DNA of 13,902 bases from DAINBT01 sp036732785 (GTDB taxonomy: Bacteria; Planctomycetota; Phycisphaerae; Sedimentisphaerales; SM23-30): the NCBI GenBank assembly GCA_964537505.1, contig CAZICK010000094.1, forward strand, positions 1-13,902, written 5' to 3'. The position numbers were made by a program, and so were the translations under genes. Positions 6,950-12,448 of the stretch are shown piece after piece (position 1 is the first letter of the stretch; every line of letters begins with the position of its first letter). The notes under the pieces were generated by a model. That model did not search any database. It saw only the letters and a program-made list of their open reading frames with translations, and was not told where the DNA came from.

Positions 6950-7282
6950 ATGCCGGAAAGCCCTAAAGAACACACCTGGGAACACGTGGACAGCGTACTA
7001 CAAGAACTAGGGGAAATAGGAACTAACATCAAAGCTGAGAGGGCACAGCGGAACCAACAAATTCTGAAAATCAAAGACAAATCAGATGCGGTTATAATAA
7101 AACTGGAACGGCGAGAGGCAATACTGTTTCAGGTATTGCAAGCGTTCGCGGAAAAACATTATTGCGCCCATACGTTGTCCGTGAAAACTCTCAAATATGG
7201 GCGGATACGAATTGAGGACGGCATAGTGGAGGTTGAGCTAAAAACGAGTATGCCGATACCGGCAGGAAAATCGCAAAAATGA
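6950..7282 (+). CDS. Mu Gam-like host-nuclease inhibitor
   Basis: The 110-residue product begins 'WEHVDSVLQELGEIGTNI' (residues 10-27), then has a long charged helix (about 28-70) ending ILFQVLQAFAEKH, then a short beta segment 'KTLKYGRIRIEDG' (79-91). This order, including the 'l.....L.E.G.I...I' opening and the 'K....yGrI..r' close, is that of Mu Gam-family proteins, which bind double-stranded DNA ends and protect them from exonucleases. It is shorter than Mu Gam (about 174 residues). AAGGGT (6938-6943) is six bases from the ATG. The gene is downstream of structural genes, whereas gam is an early gene in Mu. Its stop overlaps the next start. Confidence 0.6.
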   Translation: MPESPKEHTWEHVDSVLQELGEIGTNIKAERAQRNQQILKIKDKSDAVIIKLERREAILFQVLQAFAEKHYCAHTLSVKTLKYGRIRIEDGIVEVELKTSMPIPAGKSQK

Positions 7283-7758
7283 AGTTGACGATATATTGTG
7301 TTTTAGTTGTTAGCCGCTTACCGCTGCGATTGGCGTTGTCTGTTATCGCGGCTGGGCAATCGCTGTTGGGGCTTATGAGCCTGGTTGTGAAGGTGTGGGA
7401 TCGCAAACTCGACGCGATATGCAACAGACAGCCTCACGCTACGCCTGAGCCTGTCCAGGAGCCGCCACAGGCGGCTACAGCGGCCGTGACAACAGAAGAT
7501 GACCTGCCAAGCGTAGAAGCGATTTTACGAAGGCTCTGCCAAGAGAGCGACGCAGGGCTTGACGCGGATCGTCAAGTCTTTGAAAATTCCGAGGCAGGGC
7601 GGCGGGCGGTAGAGTCAAACCCTAACAGGCGATTGTATGCCGTGCTAAAACCGACAAGAGCAGAAAACCGAGAGCGTATCGCCAATGTATTTAAGGCGAT
7701 GGAACCAAGGGAATTACTGGCCTTACGAATAGGGGCAAAAAAGGTATTAAAGCGATGA
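7279..7758 (+). CDS. Membrane-anchored protein of unknown function
   Basis: A 159-residue product whose ATG overlaps the stop of the Gam-like gene (ATGA), showing translational coupling. Residues 1-38 are hydrophobic with a few basic residues and could hold one or two membrane helices or a poor signal anchor. Residues ~50-70 are a Pro/Ala/Thr-rich linker. Residues ~75-159 are helical and charged. I do not recognise the family. A spanin or holin is conceivable from size and topology, but nothing in the sequence proves a lysis function. Confidence 0.6.
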   Translation: MKLTIYCVLVVSRLPLRLALSVIAAGQSLLGLMSLVVKVWDRKLDAICNRQPHATPEPVQEPPQAATAAVTTEDDLPSVEAILRRLCQESDAGLDADRQVFENSEAGRRAVESNPNRRLYAVLKPTRAENRERIANVFKAMEPRELLALRIGAKKVLKR

Positions 7759-8141
7759 CAAAAGACTATAAAATAGTGATCGAGACACCGAATGGAAAGT
7801 GTGATATTGAGGCTGAAACTTGGGACGATCTTATGTTTCTGACGCCAGAAGCTGTATCCGAAGTGGTAAATCCATCAAGGGAAAAGCCAGGCATAGACGC
7901 GACCATAAAGATTGTCCGGCAAGAACTTGCACAGAAGAAAAGGAACCGGCCTAGGAGTGCCGTTGCTCAAGCCGGGCTGGAGGGAGAGGTAATCAAGTGC
8001 TACCTGCGAGGTATGACAGCACACGAGACCGTAGAATGGCTTAGAACACACAGAGCCATTAAGTGTAGTAAGTCGTCTATTGGCAGGTATTGGATCGCGC
8101 TGTCTAAAGTCAAGACAGCTTATATGTCCAGAGGGCAGTAA
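7755..8141 (+). CDS. Helix-turn-helix protein, possibly small-terminase-like
   Basis: The 128-residue product starts inside the stop of the preceding gene (ATGA overlap). Its C-terminal half reads 'GLEGEVIKCYLRGMTAHETV' (74-93) followed by 'EWLRTHRAIKCSKSSIGRYW' (94-113). This is a helix-turn-helix in which a 'll.G.t..e....l......Sks.igRy' pattern resembles the Mu gp27/DUF3486 type small terminase and resolvase-type HTH regions. Residues 1-60 are a small alpha/beta region. If it is a packaging recognition protein, it would let the element direct a helper's large terminase to its own DNA. This is inference; a simple regulator is equally possible. It is the last gene, ending 109 bases from the right tip. 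Confidence 0.5.
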   Translation: MTKDYKIVIETPNGKCDIEAETWDDLMFLTPEAVSEVVNPSREKPGIDATIKIVRQELAQKKRNRPRSAVAQAGLEGEVIKCYLRGMTAHETVEWLRTHRAIKCSKSSIGRYWIALSKVKTAYMSRGQ

Positions 8142-8202
8142 TATCCGGCGATATTTTCAGTTTTGGGCTGAATTATCGACGGATAGTGTCTGCGCCTACC
8201 AC

Positions 8203-8250
8203 TCTCCGCCATCTTCTGAGAATTTCCGCCACTTTAAGCGCGAGCCTACA
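8203..8250 (-). other. Right end with two inverted TGGCGGA sites
   Basis: Read inward on the minus strand from 8250, the end begins TGTAGGCT. It has TGGCGGAAA starting at the 20th base (8231 down to 8223) and a second TGGCGGAGA (8211 down to 8203) inside the 19-bp block shared with 293-311. The tip and the first site align with the left end without gaps over about 28 bp. Two sites on the right and three on the left give the asymmetry expected of Mu/Tn7-class ends. Confidence 0.78.
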
Positions 8251-8255
8251 TACAG
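8251..8255. repeat. 5-bp target-site duplication, right copy (TACAG)
   Basis: Identical to 112-116 and directly follows the ACA tip. The reference arm carries TACAT, so both copies share the same single-base variant. This fits duplication of one pre-existing target sequence. Confidence 0.92.
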
Positions 8256-8386
8256 CAATTCCAGCAACGTAAAATAAGCACTTACAACAAATTCCCCACA
8301 ACGAAAAATAAGGAGTTACGTTCATTCCCGCCGAACCAAAAATAAGCACTTACGTCAAATCCGCACATCGGAAAACAACGACTTAC
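8256..8386. repeat. Inner half of interrupted inverted-repeat arm
   Basis: The 131 bases match the reverse complement of 10607-10737 with a single mismatch (8371). Together with 1-116 this restores a full arm of at least 247 bp. It contains four cores of the AAAATAAGCACTTAC type that recur every 32-34 bp; see the intact arm for the unit structure. Similarity stops abruptly after ACTTAC at 8386. Confidence 0.95.
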
Positions 8387-8478
8387 GTTAAGCTCTACCG
8401 CAAAGACAACTACTTTCGCGCATTAAGTTCGTCTGCGAATCAAATGAAGGACCCGTAATGTTATTGTAACAGTTATGC

Positions 8479-8577
8479 GGATTATAACGGTTATTCGGGT
8501 TATGTTGTAGCGATTGTATGGATTATAACGGTTATTCGGGTTACATTGTGGTGATTATATGGATTATAACAGTTTCT
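8479..8577 (+). repeat. 41-bp tandem repeat, about 2.4 copies
   Basis: Units begin with GGATTATAAC at 8479, 8520 and 8561, a constant 41-base period. The first 24 bases of units one and two are identical (GGATTATAACGGTTATTCGG then GTTA). The third unit breaks off after about 17 bases. A degenerate fragment (TGTAACAGTTATGC) precedes the first. Iteron-like spacing, close to DnaA boxes. Confidence 0.85.
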
Positions 8578-8627
8578 CAAAAAAGAACTTATGGACATTT
8601 GGATGTTGTATGCTGCGAACTAACAAG

Positions 8628-8636
8628 TTATCCACA
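8628..8636 (+). other. DnaA box, consensus TTATCCACA
   Basis: A perfect match to the TTATNCACA consensus for DnaA binding. One such box can occur by chance; its value is in the pairing with the second box at 8860 and the 41-bp repeats just upstream. Confidence 0.55.
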
Positions 8637-8859
8637 AACTGATATGCCAATTCACCCAAACAATATAGGGGCCAAACTACTAGGCAATCACATCTCTGTA
8701 ACCAAACAAATAGTAATTTGCCCGAAAAGAAACGATGCCTTACTGCTTTAGGACAAAGGTCTTAGATCATATTCTGGCTTTCCACGGCGAAGAGTTTCAC
8801 TGGATTCTACGGCCTCATTCAAGGCCCCATCCAATGTGGACGGGTCTTTTGCTCATAGG

Positions 8860-8868
8860 TTATCCACA
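8860..8868 (+). other. DnaA box, consensus TTATCCACA
   Basis: A second perfect box in the same orientation, 232 bases from the first, in the same gene-free interval. Confidence 0.55.
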
Positions 8869-9036
8869 TGTTGCCAACAGGTAACCGAGGGCATTCCTTT
8901 TCCTGAAAAACCCGTTTTTTCCCCTAGAAGAACACTGTTTTTTCTCTTCAAAAAAGTAATTTTTACCAGAAAATAGACTGGTTGTGGCCTAAAACAATAA
9001 CGCCGTAGTCGCTGTAACCTTTTGCGTTGTATGAAT

Positions 9037-10479
9037 TTACAGATCCACGCGTTCGGTGTCTGCCTCCACTTGGCGGTCATTGCCTTGGATTCGCACAAAA
9101 CCGGTATAATATTTCCGTTCCAGGACCGTTGAACTCCATTTTTGCGTTCGGTACAGCAAAATTTTGACCCAGGTTTCACCTTCCAGCGTTTCCAGCTTCA
9201 GTCCCAGTTGATCAATATCCCCAATCGCCTGATCATCCAACTCCGCAATAATATCGCCTGTCTTGATCCCAGCTTCGTAAGCAGCCGATTTATTTTCCAC
9301 CTTCTTAACCATGATATCGCCAGGTTCTGCAACCAATCTGAGCAGATTGATCTTGGCCTGCGTCAGACTTTCTACCTGCATACCCAACAACCGCTGGGCT
9401 AATTTTATCCCGTCCGGTTTATCCCGCTCTCGCAAAGTCAAAGTGATCTCACGGTAACGTTCTTTTGCGTTGTGATCTGTGAGTTTGTCACGGAGCAACT
9501 GAAAAGTGATCGCTGTGGGAGGTCTGTGAGCCATGATAGCCAGGTAAAAATCTATCGCAGAGGTGATTTTTTGTCCGTCCACGGCTGTAATGATATCGTC
9601 TGGCTGAAAACCGACTCTGCTGGCGGCCCGGTCTGGGCGAAGCGAACGTACGAGAATTCCATTTGAATTTTCTTGTTGTTTGATGTCGTCCACCGTCAGG
9701 CCGAAATCGAGTCGTCGCTGTGTTTCGATTTCTTTATTGAGCATGTTCAGCAAATTCTTACGTATGCGTTCGATTGGTATGGCAAAACCGATTCCCTGGG
9801 CTGCGCGGCGGATGGCTGTGTTCATGCCGATTACCTCACCGTTGATGTTGAGCAATGGTCCGCCACTGTTTCCGGGGTTGATCGGCGCGGAAATCTGGAT
9901 CATTTCCGGCAAAACGAGGTCTTCGTCCAACTCTACGTCCCGATGGATGGCGCTTAGAATGCCATCGGTTAGAGTCTGTTGATAACCGAAGGGGTTGCCG
10001 ACGGCCAGGACAGTTTCTCCGATCATCAGATCGTCACAATTGAACGTAACGACTGACAGAGGTTTGTCGGAATCGATTTTCAGCAAAGCCAAATCGGCCA
10101 ACCGGTCCTCCGCCACTTTTTGCGATTGGTACCGACTGCCGTCGGAGGTGATGACTTCTATGGAATCGGCGCGGGCCACGACGTGGGCGTTGGTTAGGAT
10201 GTAGCCATCGGGATTAATGATGAAACCCGAGCCCAATGAGGGTATTTCCATCTGGCGTCGTAAGAATGGGAAATCGTCTCCGCCCCAGAACCAGAACGGA
10301 GTGGCTAAATCGACTTTGGTGGCATATTTGCTGGTAATACTGACTACCGAGTTTTTATTCTTTTCGAATGCCTCGACGATGGGTGTTCGTCGTGAATAGG
10401 GTTCCTGGGCTGCGAACCCGGCTGAGACCGACAAGATAGAGGCAACCAGTACAAAAATTAAGACTGTTTTTAGTTTCAT
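9037..10479 (-). CDS. HtrA/Deg-family periplasmic serine protease with two PDZ domains
   Basis: The 480-residue product has a signal peptide (residues 1-24: MKLKT, hydrophobic core, AGFAA) and a trypsin-like domain with His99 in TNAHVV, Asp129 in ADLALLKI and Ser205 in GNSGGPL. All three catalytic residues are intact, with the family phrase AVGNPFG at 159-165. A PDZ domain follows at about 256-350 (GFQPDDIITAVDG), and a second PDZ-like region at about 375-455 (GIKTGDIIAELDD). Members degrade or refold damaged envelope proteins in the periplasm. Length and order match DegP/DegQ-type proteins. The start is ATG 10479 with an AAAGGT about a dozen bases upstream. The gene is leftward and stands alone between the two inverted-repeat arms. 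A specific name (degP/degQ/degS) cannot be assigned from the sequence alone. Confidence 0.93.
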   Translation of the reverse strand: MKLKTVLIFVLVASILSVSAGFAAQEPYSRRTPIVEAFEKNKNSVVSITSKYATKVDLATPFWFWGGDDFPFLRRQMEIPSLGSGFIINPDGYILTNAHVVARADSIEVITSDGSRYQSQKVAEDRLADLALLKIDSDKPLSVVTFNCDDLMIGETVLAVGNPFGYQQTLTDGILSAIHRDVELDEDLVLPEMIQISAPINPGNSGGPLLNINGEVIGMNTAIRRAAQGIGFAIPIERIRKNLLNMLNKEIETQRRLDFGLTVDDIKQQENSNGILVRSLRPDRAASRVGFQPDDIITAVDGQKITSAIDFYLAIMAHRPPTAITFQLLRDKLTDHNAKERYREITLTLRERDKPDGIKLAQRLLGMQVESLTQAKINLLRLVAEPGDIMVKKVENKSAAYEAGIKTGDIIAELDDQAIGDIDQLGLKLETLEGETWVKILLYRTQKWSSTVLERKYYTGFVRIQGNDRQVEADTERVDL

Positions 10480-10533
10480 TGGATGTTGTACCTTTCAAAT
10501 TAGCTTTTTATGGTATTGCAAAATGGTACCGTT

Positions 10534-10563
10534 ATTATAGACGATTGTTCAGTCAAAATCATA
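10534..10563 (-). promoter_or_regulatory. Probable promoter of the HtrA/Deg gene
   Basis: On the minus strand TATAAT (10539 down to 10534) lies about 55 bases before the start codon. The hexamer 17 bases upstream is ATGATT, a poor -35; TTGACT is present but too close (11 bases). A strong -10 with a weak -35 suggests an activated or alternative-sigma promoter. Confidence 0.5.
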
Positions 10564-10606
10564 CACTACTATGTATGTTGATATTATTGCAGCCTTGCAG
10601 GTTGAT

Positions 10607-10772
10607 GTAAGTCGTTGTTTTTCGATGTGCGGATTTGACGTAAGTGCTTATTTTTGGTTCGGCGGGAATGAACGTAACTCCTTATTTTTCGTTGTGGGGA
10701 ATTTGTTGTAAGTGCTTATTTTACGTTGCTGGAATTGATGTAAGTGCTTATTTTTGCGTAACGATTATAACG
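10607..10772 (+). repeat. Degenerate 32-34 bp tandem units, five copies
   Basis: Cores resembling GTAAGTGCTTATTTTT start at 10607, 10640, 10674, 10708 and 10740, giving periods of 33, 34, 34 and 32. The intervening ~17 bases are more variable but share a G-rich then GAATT(T)GA-like pattern, so whole units are related and not just the cores. The outer unit (10607) has drifted most (GTAAGTCGTTGTTTTT). The same array is present inverted at 8256-8386 and 91-116. Confidence 0.85.
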
Positions 10773-10853
10773 ATTAGGCAAGATGGGTAAGAAAAAACCG
10801 CGAAATTCGGATGAATTCTGATGAAAAGTGATGTGGTTTGCACTATGTTTGCA
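10607..10853. repeat. Intact inverted-repeat arm (right), uninterrupted empty site
   Basis: This 247-bp segment is the reverse complement of 1-116 joined to 8256-8386. I count about five substitutions in all and no gaps outside the inserted element. Position 10738-10742 is the unfilled target. It lies 5' of the HtrA/Deg gene, and its partner lies 3' of it, so the 2.2 kb between the arms is an invertible segment in principle. Confidence 0.95.
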
Positions 10854-10891
10854 CTATGTTTGTACCTACTTTGTACCCTGTTTGTGCTATG
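10837..10891 (+). repeat. 11-bp tandem repeat, five copies
   Basis: Five consecutive 11-base units begin TTTG: TTTGCACTATG twice, then TTTGTACCTAC, TTTGTACCCTG and TTTGTGCTATG. The period is close to one turn of B-DNA, so the T-tracts fall on one face. It spans the outer edge of the visible inverted-repeat match. Confidence 0.8.
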
Positions 10892-10904
10892 TTTTGATGA
10901 AAAG

Positions 10905-11220
10905 TGAATGGAGGGAAAGCAGAGGGGTCAGGGGTCGGGGAAGGAAAGAGGGCGGACCACTTGGGGAAAGGCGGGGGTCGGGGGGCGGAAGAAGGCACGA
11001 GGCACTAGGCACTAGGCACTAGTAAGAGAGAAGAAGGAAGAAGGCAGAGGGTGGAGGGCGGAGTTGGAGTGGGCGGTCCAGGGTCGGGGGTCGGAGGAGG
11101 GAAGAGAGCGGACCGGTGGGAGGAGGTTAGAAAAGAGGGAAAGGTGCGAAGGGTGGGAAGAGTGTGAAAGGTGGGTGGGGCGGGTGAGTTGGTGGGGGGG
11201 TGAGTTGGTGGGTCGGGGGG
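10905..11220 (+). other. Strongly G/A-rich non-coding stretch with G-runs and short repeats
   Basis: The plus strand is almost all purine for about 300 bases, with many runs of three to seven G. There is a small tandem repeat AGGCACT around 10996-11021, and an imperfect direct repeat of about 34 bases (near 10931-10964 and 11086-11120, both with GGTCGG...GCGGACC). No reading frame has protein character. The G-runs around 11160-11220 could fold into quadruplexes. Confidence 0.65.
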
Positions 11221-11310
11221 AATGGCTATTTGGTTCTATGTAAGATGTGGTTAAAATGGAAAGCGAAGCGAGCGATCAGGAAAAAGATTAGAAAAAAATC
11301 GAAAATAGGC

Positions 11311-11339
11311 TTGACGGGGGTTGGGGGATTGGCTAAGAT
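11311..11339 (+). promoter_or_regulatory. Sigma70-type promoter of the PEP-CTERM genes
   Basis: TTGACG (11311-11316) and TAAGAT (11334-11339) are separated by exactly 17 bases and precede the leader and the RCC1-type gene. The spacer is G-rich. A transcript would start near 11346. Confidence 0.65.
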
Positions 11340-11389
11340 GGAAATACTGAGGTCTGAGGGCCTTGGGATTTGAAATTCAGGAAAGTATT

Positions 11390-11431
11390 AACCCGGTGAG
11401 AGAGATTGGTTTTCTCTGCGCCGGGTTTTTT
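11390..11431 (+). terminator. Intrinsic terminator in the leader before the RCC1-type gene
   Basis: AACCCGG (11390-11396) pairs with CCGGGTT (11421-11427); inner GAGAGA/TCTCT bases extend the stem, and a run of T follows. It lies between the promoter at 11311 and the start codon at 11453 with no gene before it. It therefore either attenuates the downstream genes or ends a short (~85-base) RNA. Confidence 0.75.
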
Positions 11432-11452
11432 GTTGAAAAAGGAAGGTGGAAG

Positions 11453-12412
11453 GTGAAAAAGAGAATTCTGATAATTTGGCTGATGATCGTATTTGTTTTG
11501 GTAGGTACGGCTGACTATTGTATAGCGGGTGCGATTGTTGCATGGGGCGAGAACGACTATGGTCAGTGCGATGTTCCGGCAGGCAACGACTTTGTTAGTA
11601 TTGCCGGTGGTGGACATCAGAGTCTTGCTCTCAAGTCAGATGGTTCACTTGTAGCATGGGGCTGGAACACGTACGGCCAATGCGATGTTCCAGCAGGCAA
11701 CGATTTTGTTGACATTGCCGGTGCTTATTACCACGGCCTTGCCTTGAAGTCTGATGGTTCGCTTGCCGCGTGGGGATGTCGCGGCGGTTATAGCTACGTT
11801 GACTACGGTCAGTGCGATGTTCCTACAGGCAACGACTTTGTTGGTATTGACGCTGGTGGCCTCCAGAGTCTTGCCCTCAGAGCCGATGGTTCTCTTGCCG
11901 CATGGGGCAACAATAACTGGGGGCAATGCGACGTTCCAGCAGGCAATGAGTTCGTCGATATCGCTGCTGGTGAAGCCCACGGCCTTGCTTTGAAGTCTGA
12001 TGGTTCTCTTGTTGCGTGGGGTTCCAACACGAACGGTGAGTGCGACGTCCCGACAGGCAACGATTTTGTTGACATTGGTGCAGGACATCATCACAGTCTT
12101 GCCCTAAAGTCCGATGGTTCTCTTGTTGCGTGGGGTTGGAACGATGAGGGCCAGTGTAACACGCCGACGGGCAATGACTTTGTTGATATCGCCTGCGTAA
12201 CGTACCACAGTCTTGCCCTTAAATCTGACGGGTCACTGGTTGCTTGGGGTGACGCTGGTTATGGTCAGTGCAACGTTCCAGCAGGCAACAACTTCATTGA
12301 TATCGCGGGCGGAACGACCCATAGTCTGGCTCTAACCCCTGAACCCTGCACGCTGTCTCTGTTGGGCTTGGGCGGTTTGGGGTTATTGAGAAAACGTAGA
12401 ATGTCAAAGTAA
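11453..12412 (+). CDS. Secreted RCC1-repeat protein with PEP-CTERM sorting signal
   Basis: The 319-residue product starts with GTG 11453, chosen because GGAAGG (11441-11446) is six bases upstream; a longer frame from 11363 would run through the terminator hairpin. Residues 1-26 are a signal peptide (KKR, then a hydrophobic core, ending near CIAG). Seven repeats of about 38 residues follow, each with the pattern AWG...GQCDVPAGNDFV.I..G..H.LALKSDGSL, the RCC1-type (beta-propeller) repeat. The C-terminus TPEPCTLSLLGLGGLGLL then RKRR is a PEP-CTERM signal, recognised by exosortase for cell-surface sorting. RCC1-type propellers bind varied partners, so the ligand is unknown. The repeats are near-identical at DNA level. 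A second PEP-CTERM gene follows after 36 bases. Confidence 0.9.
   Translation: MKKRILIIWLMIVFVLVGTADYCIAGAIVAWGENDYGQCDVPAGNDFVSIAGGGHQSLALKSDGSLVAWGWNTYGQCDVPAGNDFVDIAGAYYHGLALKSDGSLAAWGCRGGYSYVDYGQCDVPTGNDFVGIDAGGLQSLALRADGSLAAWGNNNWGQCDVPAGNEFVDIAAGEAHGLALKSDGSLVAWGSNTNGECDVPTGNDFVDIGAGHHHSLALKSDGSLVAWGWNDEGQCNTPTGNDFVDIACVTYHSLALKSDGSLVAWGDAGYGQCNVPAGNNFIDIAGGTTHSLALTPEPCTLSLLGLGGLGLLRKRRMSK
11539..12325 (+). repeat. Seven ~114-bp repeats inside the RCC1-type gene
   Basis: The protein repeat is visible in DNA as recurring blocks such as GCATGGGG/GCGTGGGG...CAGTGCGATGTTCC...GGCAACGACTTTGTT and CTTGCC...AAGTC(T/C)GATGGTTC. One unit (around 11770-11815) is expanded by about six codons (CRGGYSYVD). 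High similarity makes copy-number change by slippage or recombination likely. Confidence 0.85.
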
Positions 12413-12448
12413 CTATATTGTCCGGATGGGCAGAAAGGTTGGTGGAAA

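Larger units (their letters stand above)
117..8250 (+). mobile_element. Mu/Tn7-type transposable phage-like element lacking its own transposase (8,134 bp)
   Basis: Seen in the sequence: tips TGTGCGCT at the left and the complement of TGTAGGCT at the right; a perfect 5-bp duplication TACAG on both sides; TGGCGGA at positions 20-26 from each tip; and a ready-made empty site in the second inverted-repeat arm. Inside are a leftward repressor, a rightward small-gene region, prohead protease, HK97-type capsid, tape-measure-like, Gam-like and small-terminase-like genes, all between the tips. From knowledge of the families: TGT...ACA ends and 5-bp duplications belong to the Mu/Tn7/Tn402 group of DDE transposases, and Gam is a Mu-type gene. 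Inference: a transposable phage relative or satellite mobilised in trans, since no open frame is long enough for a MuA-like enzyme. A deletion derivative of a full prophage cannot be excluded. Confidence 0.9.
8387..9036. other. Gene-free stretch with origin-like features
   Basis: No convincing gene lies between the inverted-repeat arm and the end of the protease gene. The stretch contains a 41-bp tandem repeat (8479-8577), two TTATCCACA boxes, and an A/T-rich tail with T6/A6 hairpins (about 8905-8965) that may end the leftward protease transcript. The frame at 8518-8751 is built largely from the tandem repeat and is not supported. Confidence 0.5.

Noticed and set aside
8518..8751. 77-residue frame beside the 41-bp repeats
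   Set aside because: The first third is translation of the tandem repeat, and the rest covers a DnaA box with no coding character.
8760..8860. Leftward fragment reading roughly DPSTLDGALNEAV
   Set aside because: A 34-codon stretch with no proper start codon; it might be a gene remnant, but nothing supports it beyond its appearance.
10607..10772. CRISPR array
   Set aside because: Cores are degenerate, the 'spacers' are related to each other, units number only five, and no cas gene is nearby.
11363..11452. 30-residue N-terminal extension of the RCC1-type protein
   Set aside because: It runs through the terminator hairpin and would put the signal peptide internally; GTG 11453 has a good ribosome binding site and starts directly with the signal peptide.
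11645..12094. Leftward 149-residue repetitive frame opposite the RCC1-type gene
   Set aside because: Its repeats are the antisense reading of the RCC1 units; no start signals.
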